A stretch of 64,000 nt of DNA from Leptospira meyeri (lineage in GTDB: Bacteria > Spirochaetota > Leptospiria > Leptospirales > Leptospiraceae), in the NCBI RefSeq assembly GCF_004368965.1, contig NZ_SORO01000004.1, forward strand, positions 1 to 64,000, written 5' to 3'. This document shows positions 43,902-52,648 of the stretch, piece by piece. The translations under genes were made by a program, and so were the position numbers. The notes under the pieces are model-generated. The model was not told the DNA's origin. It made no database searches and worked only from the letters and a program-made list of their open reading frames with translations. The stretch's first letter is position 1, and every line of letters starts with the position of its first letter.

Positions 43902-43917
43902 GTAAAAGGAGCAAACT

Positions 43918-45093
43918 ATGGTAGTTATACTGGATGGAGTCAGAACTCCGTTTGGAAAATTTGGTGGTGGTTTAAAGGATTATAGCTCTTCTGAGCTTGG
44001 GGTCATTTCAGCAAAAGAAACGATCCGTAAAACTGGTCTAGATCCAGAAGAAATCGAAGAATCCATTTATGGAAATGTAATCCAGGATGATAAGGATTCT
44101 GCGTATTTGGCAAGGCATATTGGACTAAGATCTGGACTAAAAGAAAACTCAAGTGCACTCACAGTCAACCGCCTTTGCGGATCTGGAATGGAAAGTGTCA
44201 TTATTGGCGCCCGTAAAATTCTTTCCCTCGAAAATGAACTTCTACTTGTTGGTGGAACCGAGTCCATGAGTAATGCCCCCTTTGTTATAAAAAATGTTAG
44301 GTGGGGAAATAAGTATGGAGATACAGTATTAGAAGATCGCTTAGCACAAAGTTTAACTGATTGTTTTGTAGATTTAACGATGGGACAGACTGCTGAGAAC
44401 ATTGCTAAACAGTTTCATATTTCTAGATTGGATCAAGATGATTGGGCGGGTATTTCTCAAGTTCGTGCAGAAAAGGCAACAGAGTCTGGAATTTTTTTTG
44501 AAGAGATGGTTCCCGTTGTTAGTAAAGGGAAAAATACAAGTATCATCCAAAGGGATGAACAGATCCGGGGAGTGTCTTGTGTTGACCAACTTAAGAAACT
44601 GGCCACTGCTTTTTTAAAAGAAGGGAGTGTCACTGCAGGGAACTCATCAGGGATCAACGATGGAGCAGCTTCTCTTCTCATCGCTTCAGAAAAATGGACT
44701 CAAAAAAAGAAATTAAAACCATTATCTAAAATATTAGGATATTCTAATGTTGGCTGTGATCCTAAGATGATGGGCCTTGGTCCAGTTTTTGCTATTCCAA
44801 AAGCATTACAAAATGCAGGGATTCAGATGGATGAAGTAGGTTTGTTTGAAATCAACGAAGCTTATGCAGCTCAAACATTGGCTGTTATGCGAGAGTTGAA
44901 ATTAAGTCCCGAAAAAACAAATGTCAATGGGGGAGCAATCGCCATTGGACATCCGCTCGGTGCCAGCGGAACACGTGTCATACTTACTCTTGCCTATGAG
45001 TTAAGAAGGAAAAATCTTCGTTATGGAGTCGCTTCTCTTTGTATCGGTGGAGGGCAGGGGATAGCGATCGTATTGGAGAATTCTGATTTTTGA
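43918..45093 (+). CDS. Thiolase / acetyl-CoA acetyltransferase
   Basis: The 391-residue enzyme has thiolase signatures: active-site Cys in NRLCGSG (near 87), GGTESMSNAPF, NGGAIAIGHPLGASGTR with the catalytic His (near 345), and the second Cys in CIGGGQGIA. It would join or cleave acyl-CoA and acetyl-CoA in beta-oxidation or related pathways. It has a strong AAAGGAG ribosome binding site. A perfect MarR palindrome precedes it, and the MarR gene is directly upstream, so it is regulated by it. No other beta-oxidation gene is in the window. Confidence 0.93.
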   Translation: MVVILDGVRTPFGKFGGGLKDYSSSELGVISAKETIRKTGLDPEEIEESIYGNVIQDDKDSAYLARHIGLRSGLKENSSALTVNRLCGSGMESVIIGARKILSLENELLLVGGTESMSNAPFVIKNVRWGNKYGDTVLEDRLAQSLTDCFVDLTMGQTAENIAKQFHISRLDQDDWAGISQVRAEKATESGIFFEEMVPVVSKGKNTSIIQRDEQIRGVSCVDQLKKLATAFLKEGSVTAGNSSGINDGAASLLIASEKWTQKKKLKPLSKILGYSNVGCDPKMMGLGPVFAIPKALQNAGIQMDEVGLFEINEAYAAQTLAVMRELKLSPEKTNVNGGAIAIGHPLGASGTRVILTLAYELRRKNLRYGVASLCIGGGQGIAIVLENSDF

Positions 45094-45320
45094 AATTGGG
45101 GAATCCTATAAGACCAAGTTTTTTTCGTTATTTCATAAAGAGATTCTTGGTCGATCTTACCGAGAACGTTCATTCTGGTTTTTGAGCCGTTTTAAAACGT
45201 TTTTAGCGGTATTTTTGAAATAAATTGCCTTCCTGGTTCAGAAAATCGTTGTTTTCTGATTTCAAAAGTACACATTGCAACTGTTAAATTAAAATTATGC
45301 TAAAAACTGGTGAAACCTTA

Positions 45321-46520
45321 ATGAAAGTAGTTCTATTGTTATTCTTTTTACTACTGAATACATTGTTTTGTAGTCCTTCAAAAAAAAATGAGCTTACTGA
45401 TGTTTTCATTTTAGGTTCATTGTTTCTTTCCCAAAAGAATATTTCCTTTCGGATTGTGGACTCCCAAAATCCGCAGTTTTTATTGCAAAACGCAAAGTCC
45501 GGACTTGGAAATCAATCATTACCAAATCGTTTTTTAAACGATGGTAAATTAAATCATTCCGTTGGTTGTACTAAGGCAAGGATTAATGTTCATTCTATTT
45601 TTTTATGGGAAAAAGGAATTGTTTCTCCAGGTCAAGAACGTACCGCAAATGCTACAACCGTTGTTTATGACGGAGGCTGGATTGACAACCAAAGTGGTGG
45701 TCGGATGAAAGTTTCGTATCCACTTGATTCTGGAAAGACGATCTTTGGAATAGGAGGCCCTGAAAATGGAAATGCTTATGCTTGGAAAGATGGAAAATAT
45801 GATCGAATTGGACTACGCATTGGTTCAATAAAATGTGAATTAGATGAAGCAAAATTGGAAAATCAACATAACAAGTATTTGATTTATAATATGTGGAATG
45901 AATCGGAAATGGGAAAAGCTGATCCTCAATTTGGGAAAAGAAATTTAGTCATGGCTTATCCTTTTGATAATGGCATTGAAAAAGTTAATACTATCGATTA
46001 CCCAATTTCAGCAACAACAGGTTATTTAGCTTTAGATGCTCTTAAAAATTATCATCCTCGGATTCATCGAAATTCCAGCACGGAAGCCGCTGAACTAGCG
46101 GATCCCATAGGAAATACCTTTTGGGATCATTTAAATGCACCCTATACAGATCGGCTCGACTTCGAGTATTTAGACAATGAATACTCAATGGATCGATATA
46201 CAGAGGATGGAATTATTGTTTTGAATTTACCAGAAGGGAATCGAGAAACTTTGGTTTTAAATATGTCTGCTTTGAATAATTTTGTTTATCAAACAGAACA
46301 AGGATTGTCATCAGCTAAGTTTTCCCCCATTGATTTTATCAAGTTTGATTATAAGCCGAACGAATATTCTGAATATTACTTAAATACAAACTTTATTGCA
46401 ACCAATGGAAAATATCTAGAACAATGGGTTCTTCCTACACCTGGACCAAACCAACCAGATCCTTCAAATGGCAGGGACATTGGTTTTTTCCTCCCAACTT
46501 TTTCCATTAGTAAAGAATAA
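45321..46520 (+). CDS. Leptospiral lipoprotein, unknown
   Basis: The 399-residue protein starts MKVVLLLFFLLLNTLFCSPSKK, a lipoprotein signal with lipobox LFC. The mature part is beta-rich, with no recognised domain. It has an Asp/Tyr-rich middle (LDFEYLDNEYSMDRYTEDG) and a Pro-rich end. A secreted or surface role is likely. An upstream start at 45297 would lengthen the n-region without a good ribosome binding site. A hairpin follows at 46543-46563. Confidence 0.72.
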   Translation: MKVVLLLFFLLLNTLFCSPSKKNELTDVFILGSLFLSQKNISFRIVDSQNPQFLLQNAKSGLGNQSLPNRFLNDGKLNHSVGCTKARINVHSIFLWEKGIVSPGQERTANATTVVYDGGWIDNQSGGRMKVSYPLDSGKTIFGIGGPENGNAYAWKDGKYDRIGLRIGSIKCELDEAKLENQHNKYLIYNMWNESEMGKADPQFGKRNLVMAYPFDNGIEKVNTIDYPISATTGYLALDALKNYHPRIHRNSSTEAAELADPIGNTFWDHLNAPYTDRLDFEYLDNEYSMDRYTEDGIIVLNLPEGNRETLVLNMSALNNFVYQTEQGLSSAKFSPIDFIKFDYKPNEYSEYYLNTNFIATNGKYLEQWVLPTPGPNQPDPSNGRDIGFFLPTFSISKE

Positions 46521-46542
46521 AACAAATTTTTAAATTCCTACG

Positions 46543-46563
46543 AAACCTTCGGAATGAAGGTTT
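46543..46563. terminator. Stem-loop after the lipoprotein gene
   Basis: AAACCTTC-GGAAT-GAAGGTTT is a perfect 8-bp stem with a 5-nt loop, 23 bp after the stop. The following TTTT run is short, so this is a probable terminator. Confidence 0.55.
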
Positions 46564-46642
46564 TATGGAGATTTAGCTTTTTACTTTTTGCTTTTCTTTT
46601 TAATAGTTCTTAAACTTAATAGAACCAAAAAAGAAAATTCCA

Positions 46643-47263
46643 ATGCTCAGTATCATCATTCCAACGGACAATGGCGAAAATTATTTATTTCAATTTTCTT
46701 TACTTGGTTTTGTCAATCATCCAGAAATAGAAATCATTCAAATCAATACAACTGAGGCTTTTACAAGGGCAGAGAGATTAAACATTGGGTTTCACAAATC
46801 GAAAGGTGAAATCGTTTTGTTCCATCACCCTAGGACAAAACTACCAAGAGAAGCAATCGATCACCTAATTCAGTTAAGTGGACAAAAAGATAAAAAAATT
46901 ATTTGGGGTGGGTTTTTACATCATTTTGATAAAGAACATTTTTTATTACAGTTAATTTCTTGGTATTCTAATTGGATTCGGGTCAAGTGTAAGGGAATTG
47001 TTTATTTAGATCATTGTATTTTTTTCGATCGTAATCTTTGGAAGTCGGATCTTAGTTTGGACTTCATCTTTGAAGACACTGAGCTCAGCCAAAAATTTAG
47101 AAAGACTATATGGCCAGTTTTACTCCCCTTTACAGCCATCACGTCTGCTCATCGATTTGAAAAAAATGGTATCATTAAACAATCGTTACTCAATTTGTTT
47201 TTAAAGTTTGGACATTTTCTACGTTTGCCATCATCACTTCTTTTTTCTTTTTATCAAAGATAA
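46643..47263 (+). CDS. Small glycosyltransferase, TIGR04283-like
   Basis: The 206-residue protein has the opening SIIIPTDNGENYLFQF and the GEIVLFHHPRTKLP motif, with glycosyltransferase family 2 spacing, and a C-terminal TSAHRFEKNGIIKQSLLNLFLKFG that matches the TIGR04283-type group. It lacks a classical D-x-D in the usual place (FHHPRTKLP), so activity is uncertain. It likely acts on an envelope or exported sugar, but no partner gene is nearby. Confidence 0.75.
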   Translation: MLSIIIPTDNGENYLFQFSLLGFVNHPEIEIIQINTTEAFTRAERLNIGFHKSKGEIVLFHHPRTKLPREAIDHLIQLSGQKDKKIIWGGFLHHFDKEHFLLQLISWYSNWIRVKCKGIVYLDHCIFFDRNLWKSDLSLDFIFEDTELSQKFRKTIWPVLLPFTAITSAHRFEKNGIIKQSLLNLFLKFGHFLRLPSSLLFSFYQR

Positions 47264-47466
47264 AGACATAATGTTTTTCTTAAATTCAATTGCTTTCTTT
47301 TAGTAGGATGAAATATCATTTTTCTATATCAAAAATGTATGATTTTGTACAATGAAAGATTCAAATTTTGCAATATACTGGACTTGTTTTTTGATTTGTA
47401 GAACTTAAAATGTTAGTGAAAAATTGATCTTATAACCAAACTAAATAAAATAAAGGACGTTACACA

Positions 47467-47826
47467 ATGAATCGATTTTTACTTATTTTCTTTGTTTGTT
47501 TTAATATAAGTTTATTTGCAGAAACAAAACCCATTTATGAAATCTGTAAACCGGAAATTGCCAGTTTTTGTTTGGGAGTCAAACCAACCAAAGCTCGGAT
47601 TTTACAATGTTTGAAAGAACGTGGAAAAAATTTGTCAGAAGCCTGCGAAGTCGGCCAAAACGCATTATCAGAATCGATGAAGGAGAAGTCCCAAGGGTTT
47701 TGTAAAGAAGATGTGAGTGAATACTGTCGGTGGGTCATTCCTGGAGGAGGTCGTATTTTAAAATGTTTATTTCAAAATGAAGCAAAAATTTCAAATCAAT
47801 GTAGAGTTGTGTTAAACGAAACATGA
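47467..47826 (+). CDS. Secreted cysteine-rich (GLG1-like) repeat protein
   Basis: The 119-residue protein has a cleavable signal peptide ending SLFAET. The mature part has two GLG1-like cysteine repeats: ICKPEIASFCLGVKPTKARILQCLKERGKNLSEAC and FCKEDVSEYCRWVIPGGGRILKCLFQNEAKISNQC. Such Cys-rich repeats are found in secreted or periplasmic proteins and likely form disulfides. Function is unknown. The structured intergenic repeat starts 4 bp after the stop. Its ribosome binding site is AGGA. Confidence 0.82.
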   Translation: MNRFLLIFFVCFNISLFAETKPIYEICKPEIASFCLGVKPTKARILQCLKERGKNLSEACEVGQNALSESMKEKSQGFCKEDVSEYCRWVIPGGGRILKCLFQNEAKISNQCRVVLNET

Positions 47827-47829
47827 CGA

Positions 47830-47948
47830 GCGTTAGGGATACGCAGGGCTTGGTCGCCTGCGATGCAGGTGACGGGAGCGAAGCGGACCCCGAAGGAGCC
47901 CGGCCCATTTATTGGAGAAATATTGGTACGGACTCGAATTGGGAACGC
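47830..47948 (+). repeat. Structured intergenic repeat, copy 2
   Basis: The 119-bp element begins GCGTTAGGGAT and ends GGGAACGC, and shares GCAGGGCTTGGTC and ACCCCGAAGGAGCCCGGCCC with copy 1 at 9481-9590. GCCTGC-GAT-GCAGGT gives an inner hairpin. Like copy 1 it abuts the 3' end of a plus-strand gene, here 3 bp after the stop. Confidence 0.82.
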
Positions 47949-48003
47949 ACACAAGAAGGAATTTCATTTCCCCTCTTGTGATTGGGTTATTTTTAGTAAG
48001 CAA

Positions 48004-48420
48004 TTATAGATGATAATCGCCGTTTGCTTCTGGTTGGTATTTGACATTCGTGATTTGGAAGAGGTTTTCACCTCCAGGGAATTTCCATTGGATGACGTCG
48101 CCGGTTTTATAACCCAAAACGGCAGTTCCGATTGGTGCTAAAACTGAAATTTTGTTTTCTTCAGAATTTGCCTCTTCAGGAAATACTAATTGAAATTCTT
48201 GAAACTCTAATTCCTCTAGGTTTTTAAGTTCGATGATTGAGTTCATCGTGACGAAGTTAGGTGGAATAATACTTGAGTCCACTTTTTGTGCTCTTTCAAT
48301 TTCACCGAGTAGATCTTTGATATTATTATCTACTTTGTTTTTTTTGGTATGATCCGAAATCATAAGTTTTAGTCGGTCATAATCAAAATGTGTTAGACAT
48401 ATTTTGTTTTGTGTATTCAT
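48004..48420 (-). CDS. Rnk/GreA-GreB-type C-terminal domain protein
   Basis: The 138-residue protein has an N-terminal helical part (LTHFDYDRLKLMISDHTKKNKVDNNIKDLLGEIERAQKV) and a C-terminal FKBP-like domain VLAPIGTAVLGYKTGDVIQWKFPGGENLFQITNVKYQ, typical of GreA/GreB and Rnk proteins. It likely binds RNA polymerase. The long coiled-coil finger and acidic tip needed for GreA cleavage activity look reduced, so Rnk-like is more apt. Ribosome binding site AAAGGAG precedes the ATG. Confidence 0.87.
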   Translation of the reverse strand: MNTQNKICLTHFDYDRLKLMISDHTKKNKVDNNIKDLLGEIERAQKVDSSIIPPNFVTMNSIIELKNLEELEFQEFQLVFPEEANSEENKISVLAPIGTAVLGYKTGDVIQWKFPGGENLFQITNVKYQPEANGDYHL

Positions 48421-48526
48421 TAAAATACTCCTTTAAATTTGTGCAAAACTTTATACTATAATGAACGGGAAAGATCTGTCAAGGATGATTGGCTGGCAGA
48501 TCATCTCTCTGCGATCGGATATTTCC

Positions 48527-48554
48527 TTGACAAACCTTTGGTTTCTTTTATTGT
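48527..48554 (+). promoter_or_regulatory. Promoter of the MarR gene, overlapped by its operator
   Basis: A consensus TTGACA (48527-48532) and TATTGT (48549-48554), spaced 16 bp, precede the ATG at 48570. The -10 region lies in the palindromic operator (48550-48569). Transcription would start near 48561, leaving a leader of only about 8-10 nt before the ATG, with no ribosome binding site. Confidence 0.6.
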
Positions 48555-48569
48555 TGCTATAGCAACAAT
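48550..48569. promoter_or_regulatory. Perfect 20-bp operator abutting the start codon
   Basis: ATTGTTGCTATAGCAACAAT is a perfect palindrome that ends one base before the ATG of the MarR gene. It overlaps the -10 box, so binding would block transcription. A close copy lies at 49022-49041. Confidence 0.8.
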
Positions 48570-49007
48570 ATGTCTGATTCGTTTGATTTAGAGAATTCCT
48601 ATGCTTATTTGATTTATCGGACGGTTCGTGCCTTACGACGCCAGTTTATGAGGTTGGCCTCGACAAATGGGTTGGAACTTTTTCCAGAGCAGTGGTTTGT
48701 TCTCGTTCGTTTGGTGAAGCAACCTGGTTGTAGCCAGGCTGATTTAGGAAGGGATTTTGATGATCGCCCTTCTATGGCACGTGCACTTCGCAATATGGAA
48801 GAGAAGGGTTGGATCAAGATTCAAGCTGATCCGGAAGATCGAAGAAAAAATCAGGTTTATCCAACAAAAAAAGGGATAGAGATCTATCAATTGATGGCTT
48901 CTGTTGTGGCAGAAGAGAGAAAACGAATGTTTAAAAAACTTTCGACACAAGATTTTAAAACATTCAAACGGATCATTGATCAAATTTATGAGGAATCATT
49001 AGATTGA
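48570..49007 (+). CDS. MarR-family regulator with near-leaderless mRNA
   Basis: The 145-residue protein has a MarR winged helix: LELFPEQWFVLVRLVKQPGCSQADLGRDFDDRPSMARALRNMEEKGWIKIQADPEDRRKNQVYPTKKG. The start ATG at 48570 directly follows a perfect 20-bp palindrome, and the promoter places the transcript start only about 8-10 nt upstream, so it has no Shine-Dalgarno. A similar palindrome lies before the next gene (49101-49487). The regulator probably represses both. Confidence 0.9.
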   Translation: MSDSFDLENSYAYLIYRTVRALRRQFMRLASTNGLELFPEQWFVLVRLVKQPGCSQADLGRDFDDRPSMARALRNMEEKGWIKIQADPEDRRKNQVYPTKKGIEIYQLMASVVAEERKRMFKKLSTQDFKTFKRIIDQIYEESLD

Positions 49008-49021
49008 TTTTTTTTGTGTAT

Positions 49022-49041
49022 ATTGTTGCTATAGCAACTAA
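49022..49041. promoter_or_regulatory. Second copy of the MarR operator
   Basis: ATTGTTGCTATAGCAACTAA differs from the perfect palindrome at 48550-48569 only in the last bases. It lies between the MarR gene and the NTF2-like gene, so it probably controls the latter. Confidence 0.74.
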
Positions 49042-49100
49042 TTTGATTTTTTTCATTGTTAAGTTGTTTTGGAAGAATGTAGGTAATTTTAGGAGGAATC

Positions 49101-49487
49101 ATGGTAACAGATCAAATGAATATTGAAGGAAAGAAAAAATCTTTGGAAAAAGAATTTTTATCAATTATGAAGAACATCGACGAAAGAAACATATCTGAAG
49201 TTGAGTCGAAGTTTCATAATGAATATGCGGACAGTGTGTATATTAAAGGCAGTGAATCGGTATTTAGTTCCAACAATTCCAATTATATTCAATCTTTGAG
49301 AGATGGAAAAATTGGTGGTGTGAGGAGAGATGTACAAATTCATTCGGTAGATTTTTTGGATCGATTTGGCTTTGTGCTAGCAGCTTTGGAAAGTAATGTA
49401 ATGAAATTTCAGTCTATGTATACATTTTATTTGGATCAAGCAGATTGGAAGTTGATTAAGGCTGTAGTTGTTGCTGAAAAGAAATAA
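49101..49487 (+). CDS. NTF2-like (Lumazine_bd_2-type) small protein
   Basis: The 128-residue protein has the NTF2-like pattern: KKSLEKEFLSIMKNIDERNISEVESKFHNEYADSVYIKG ... YIQSLRDGKIGG ... FGFVLAALESNVMKFQSMYTFYLDQADWKLIKAVVVAEKK. Small proteins of this fold often bind ligands or act in stress defence. A strong AGGAGG ribosome binding site is present. It lies directly after a MarR gene and its second operator, so it is the likely regulated effector. A hairpin ends its transcript. Confidence 0.8.
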   Translation: MVTDQMNIEGKKKSLEKEFLSIMKNIDERNISEVESKFHNEYADSVYIKGSESVFSSNNSNYIQSLRDGKIGGVRRDVQIHSVDFLDRFGFVLAALESNVMKFQSMYTFYLDQADWKLIKAVVVAEKK

Positions 49488-49524
49488 ATTTTCTTTTATC
49501 AACATCTAGGATACTTAAAAAACG

Positions 49525-49554
49525 AACTTCGGGAAGGATTCTCCACCCGAAGTT
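49525..49554. terminator. Bidirectional terminator between NTF2-like and tag genes
   Basis: AACTTCGGG (49525-49533) and CCCGAAGTT (49546-49554) form a perfect 9-bp stem. T-rich sequence lies on the minus-strand side and TTAT on the plus side. It sits between two convergent genes. Confidence 0.68.
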
Positions 49555-50142
49555 TTATGATTGGTTTGTTAACTGCTTATATCGAAAACAACTTTCTATA
49601 TGGTCATTCACTAATCCGCAAGCTTGCATATGAGCGTAAATAACAGTACTACCAACAAATTTGAATCCTCTTTTGATTAAATCTTTGCTTAAATTGTCTG
49701 ATTCCACTGATGTTGCAGGAACTTCGCTTAAACTCTTTCTTTTTTTGTTGATGGTTTGATGGCCAACAAAACTCCAAATATATTTGTCGAAAGAACCAAA
49801 CTCTTTTTGGATTTCTAAAAAACGTTTTGCATTGTTCACTGCTGCTTGGACTTTCAATCGATTGCGAATGATTGCGGGGTTAAGGAGAATTGCTTCAATT
49901 TTTTTCTCACTAAACTTTGCTACTTTTACTGGATCAAAATTAGCAAATACCTTTCGATAGCCTTCACGTTTCTTTAAAATTGTCGACCAACTAAGCCCTG
50001 CTTGTGCACCTTCTAAAATCAGAAATTCAAAATGGGTTTGATCATCATGAACTGGAACTCCCCATTCGTCGTCGTGATATTTGATGTATTGATCAAATTT
50101 GAGACACCAGGAACATCGTTCCGTTTCTGTATGAGTTTTCAT
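49555..50142 (-). CDS. tag: DNA-3-methyladenine glycosylase I
   Basis: The 195-residue enzyme removes 3-methyladenine from alkylated DNA. The N-terminal ERCSWCLKFDQYIKYHDDEWGVPVHDDQTHFEFLILEGAQAGLSWSTILKKREGYRKVF is the Tag signature, with the conserved tryptophan, glutamate and cysteine residues and the zinc-binding Cys/His. The later part (GSTVIYAHMQACGLVNDHIESCFRYKQL) holds the remaining Zn ligands. Length is normal. It is monocistronic. Confidence 0.95.
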   Translation of the reverse strand: MKTHTETERCSWCLKFDQYIKYHDDEWGVPVHDDQTHFEFLILEGAQAGLSWSTILKKREGYRKVFANFDPVKVAKFSEKKIEAILLNPAIIRNRLKVQAAVNNAKRFLEIQKEFGSFDKYIWSFVGHQTINKKRKSLSEVPATSVESDNLSKDLIKRGFKFVGSTVIYAHMQACGLVNDHIESCFRYKQLTNQS

Positions 50143-50411
50143 TCCATTGAGATCCTTTAGTCAAACCAACAAGATAGATATTGGAATTGATTTGGTATCT
50201 AACCATAAGTTATGAATTATACGGAAGTAGTCAATGCAATTGCAAAGATTCTAGGAATGGCGAATTCTGATCATTCTAACTAGAGTCACTAGGGAAAATA
50301 GGAAAAAAATTATTGCCTTAAGATTCTTTACCTTGGTATATTACCCTCTATGAAATTGGGAAAGTGTAAGGGGAAAGGACATCCATAGAGAAACATCTAG
50401 CAGGGGATTCG

Positions 50412-51386
50412 TTAAAAGGAATTCCCTTTTTGATTAAGGCCGGAGAGAAAGTTTTCGATGGCATCATCTCTTTCTTTTAGTTTGTCAAAAAGAATTCCAT
50501 AATGATTTGTTTTCACTTCTTTTCCATTCGAGTTAGGAATTCGTTCCAACATAAATTCAAATGATTCTTTTGGCAATAAATCGTCATTGGGAAATAAATT
50601 CATCTCAGTGGCGCGAAGGATGAGAGTAGGAGAGCCAATTTTTTCAAACTCTAAAAATTTGTTTTCTTTGATTTTAGAAATCACACGTCTAGGTTCTTGG
50701 ATTAAATATTTGAATATTTTAGAAAAATACATAGAACCACCCATCTCTTTCAATTCTTCTTCCATCACAAAACCTGGCATATGGCAGATGTAACCCTGCT
50801 TCGTTTTCTCTAATTCCAATCGGAAGTATTCTTCTATTTCTTTGGACCAGTGTGGCACAAGGGGAGAATTTCTGATTAGTTTTAAATATTCCGAAACAGT
50901 AGAAAAAGTAACATCCAATCTTTCAAAAGATTGTTTTAATACTTTTAAGACTTGGATTCTTTTGGGTAAAGAGAGAAGTCCACCTCCATCCATAAGGATC
51001 ATTGCTTTTACGATTTCCGGATAAGCAATCGCATAACGGATAGCAATCATACATCCAAATGAGTGGGCAAAAAAAACGGGGTTTTTGATTTTATAATGAG
51101 AGATGATCCCTCTAAGGTCTTTGATATGGTTTTGGAATCCATATCCAGATTTTGGTTTATCGGATTTTCCCCGACCACGTAAATCGTAAGACAAAACTCG
51201 ATATCCTAAGCGATTCAATCGCTCGGCAAGAGGCTTCATAGAATATAAATTTCCCGATAAGCCATGTAAACAAATAATGGATTGTTTCTTACCCGGCCAA
51301 ATACCGACGCGGATTTTAACACCATTGGTTGTGATGAATTCTTCCTTGTATTCTTTTGATTTGGTTTTCTGCGTTGGTTGACCCAT
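50412..51386 (-). CDS. Alpha/beta hydrolase
   Basis: The 324-residue enzyme has the fold hallmark HGLSGNLYSMKPLAERLNRLGYRVLSYDLRGRGKS, the nucleophile elbow PVFFAHSFGCMIAIRYA (Ser near 118), and a late His in NHYGILFDKL. The substrate is not known: it could be an ester, haloalkane or peroxide. The ATG at 51386 was preferred to an upstream TTG. It stands alone on the minus strand, with a 250-bp gene-free stretch before tag. Confidence 0.86.
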   Translation of the reverse strand: MGQPTQKTKSKEYKEEFITTNGVKIRVGIWPGKKQSIICLHGLSGNLYSMKPLAERLNRLGYRVLSYDLRGRGKSDKPKSGYGFQNHIKDLRGIISHYKIKNPVFFAHSFGCMIAIRYAIAYPEIVKAMILMDGGGLLSLPKRIQVLKVLKQSFERLDVTFSTVSEYLKLIRNSPLVPHWSKEIEEYFRLELEKTKQGYICHMPGFVMEEELKEMGGSMYFSKIFKYLIQEPRRVISKIKENKFLEFEKIGSPTLILRATEMNLFPNDDLLPKESFEFMLERIPNSNGKEVKTNHYGILFDKLKERDDAIENFLSGLNQKGNSF

Positions 51387-51642
51387 GGGATCAACTTTTA
51401 AAAAAAACAATTCTGTCGTAAATGAAATTCAGTGATTATTTTTTTGGGCTTTGGTTCCGTCTCTTATGATTTTCTTTTAGCTTTCTCTTCTAGTCTCTTT
51501 TCGTAATCAAATTGTAACATAAATCAATTAAATAGAATTTCTCTAAACGGATTCTTCCTGAGAAAGTGAATTTGTTCGGCCCTGTCCAAATTGGATTAAA
51601 TTTCTTGTGGTCAAATAATTAAGGTTTGTTGGTGAGTCATTG

Positions 51643-52629
51643 ATGCTTAGAGGAATGAAACGTCTCAATCGATATGAAAATAGAATTTTAAAAATAGTTA
51701 AGTTAGGTGGTAAATTAGTTCGCTTCAAACAGTTTGGCTTTTCAACAAAAACGGAAGCTGGGTTTCGTTTTCCGATTTATGTTTTGGAAATTGGAAAAGA
51801 AAATGCCATTAAACAGAATGTAGCTGGTCTTGTCGCAGGTGTACACGGGCTTGAAACTATTGGTATACGCGTTTTGTTGGATTTTCTGGATGATCTATTT
51901 GCCCGCAAAACTTCGACATTGTATCACGAAATTAAAGATGGTGAATTAGGAATTGTTTGTATTCCCATCTTAAATCCTGGTGGGGTTGCAATGAAACGTA
52001 GATCAAATCCGAATGGCGTTGATTTGATGCGGAATTCTGGCGTAGAAGCGGTGAAAGCTCCATTCTTTTTTGGCGGTCATAAGATTTCGAATGTATTTCC
52101 TTATTATAGAGGAAATATCTTACAAGCTGAGTCTAGGGTTTTAGATCGTTTTTATAGTGAATATTTTTTGCAGGCAAAAAATACAATGATTCCCGTGATA
52201 GACATTCACTCAGGATTTGGGGCAGTGGATCACGTTTGGTGGCCTTATGCTGGTACACATGATCAATGTGTAGATGAACCTCTGTTTCAAAAAATAGCAA
52301 ATTATCTAACTAGCAATTTAAATCATATTTTATATCGTTTTGGACCCCAGAGCGAGACTTATACAACACATGGGGATCTTTGGGATCGTTTGTATAACGA
52401 ATTTCAAAAGACAAAAAAACTTCCTCATGCAAGTCCTTCACGATTTCTACCGCTAACACTTGAGATTGGAACTTGGTCAGACATCAAAATAGATCCGTGG
52501 AAAGTGTTTAGAAAACGTGGGATTTTTAATCCAGCAAGAGAGTTGAAAAAAGAATCGATCATAAGTCATCGAAAATTTCTAACGGATGTATTGCGGTTAG
52601 CAAAAATGAAACAAGAAGAATTGTTATAA
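51643..52629 (+). CDS. M14-family zinc carboxypeptidase-like protein
   Basis: The 328-residue protein has a probable M14 zinc site: H68 and E71 in GVHGLETIG, and a third ligand His near 189 in IDIHSGFG. The catalytic glutamate is likely E274 in LTLEIGTW. The fold is like succinylglutamate desuccinylase or M14 peptidases that trim peptidoglycan or peptides. There is no signal peptide, so it is cytoplasmic. Start at 51643 follows GGTGA. The substrate cannot be told. Confidence 0.83.
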   Translation: MLRGMKRLNRYENRILKIVKLGGKLVRFKQFGFSTKTEAGFRFPIYVLEIGKENAIKQNVAGLVAGVHGLETIGIRVLLDFLDDLFARKTSTLYHEIKDGELGIVCIPILNPGGVAMKRRSNPNGVDLMRNSGVEAVKAPFFFGGHKISNVFPYYRGNILQAESRVLDRFYSEYFLQAKNTMIPVIDIHSGFGAVDHVWWPYAGTHDQCVDEPLFQKIANYLTSNLNHILYRFGPQSETYTTHGDLWDRLYNEFQKTKKLPHASPSRFLPLTLEIGTWSDIKIDPWKVFRKRGIFNPARELKKESIISHRKFLTDVLRLAKMKQEELL

Positions 52630-52648
52630 TCAATTTCGGAATTATAAT

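Noticed and set aside
51543..51728. Minus-strand frame before the M14-like gene
   Set aside because: It overlaps the start of a well supported gene, has no similarity and no ribosome binding site.
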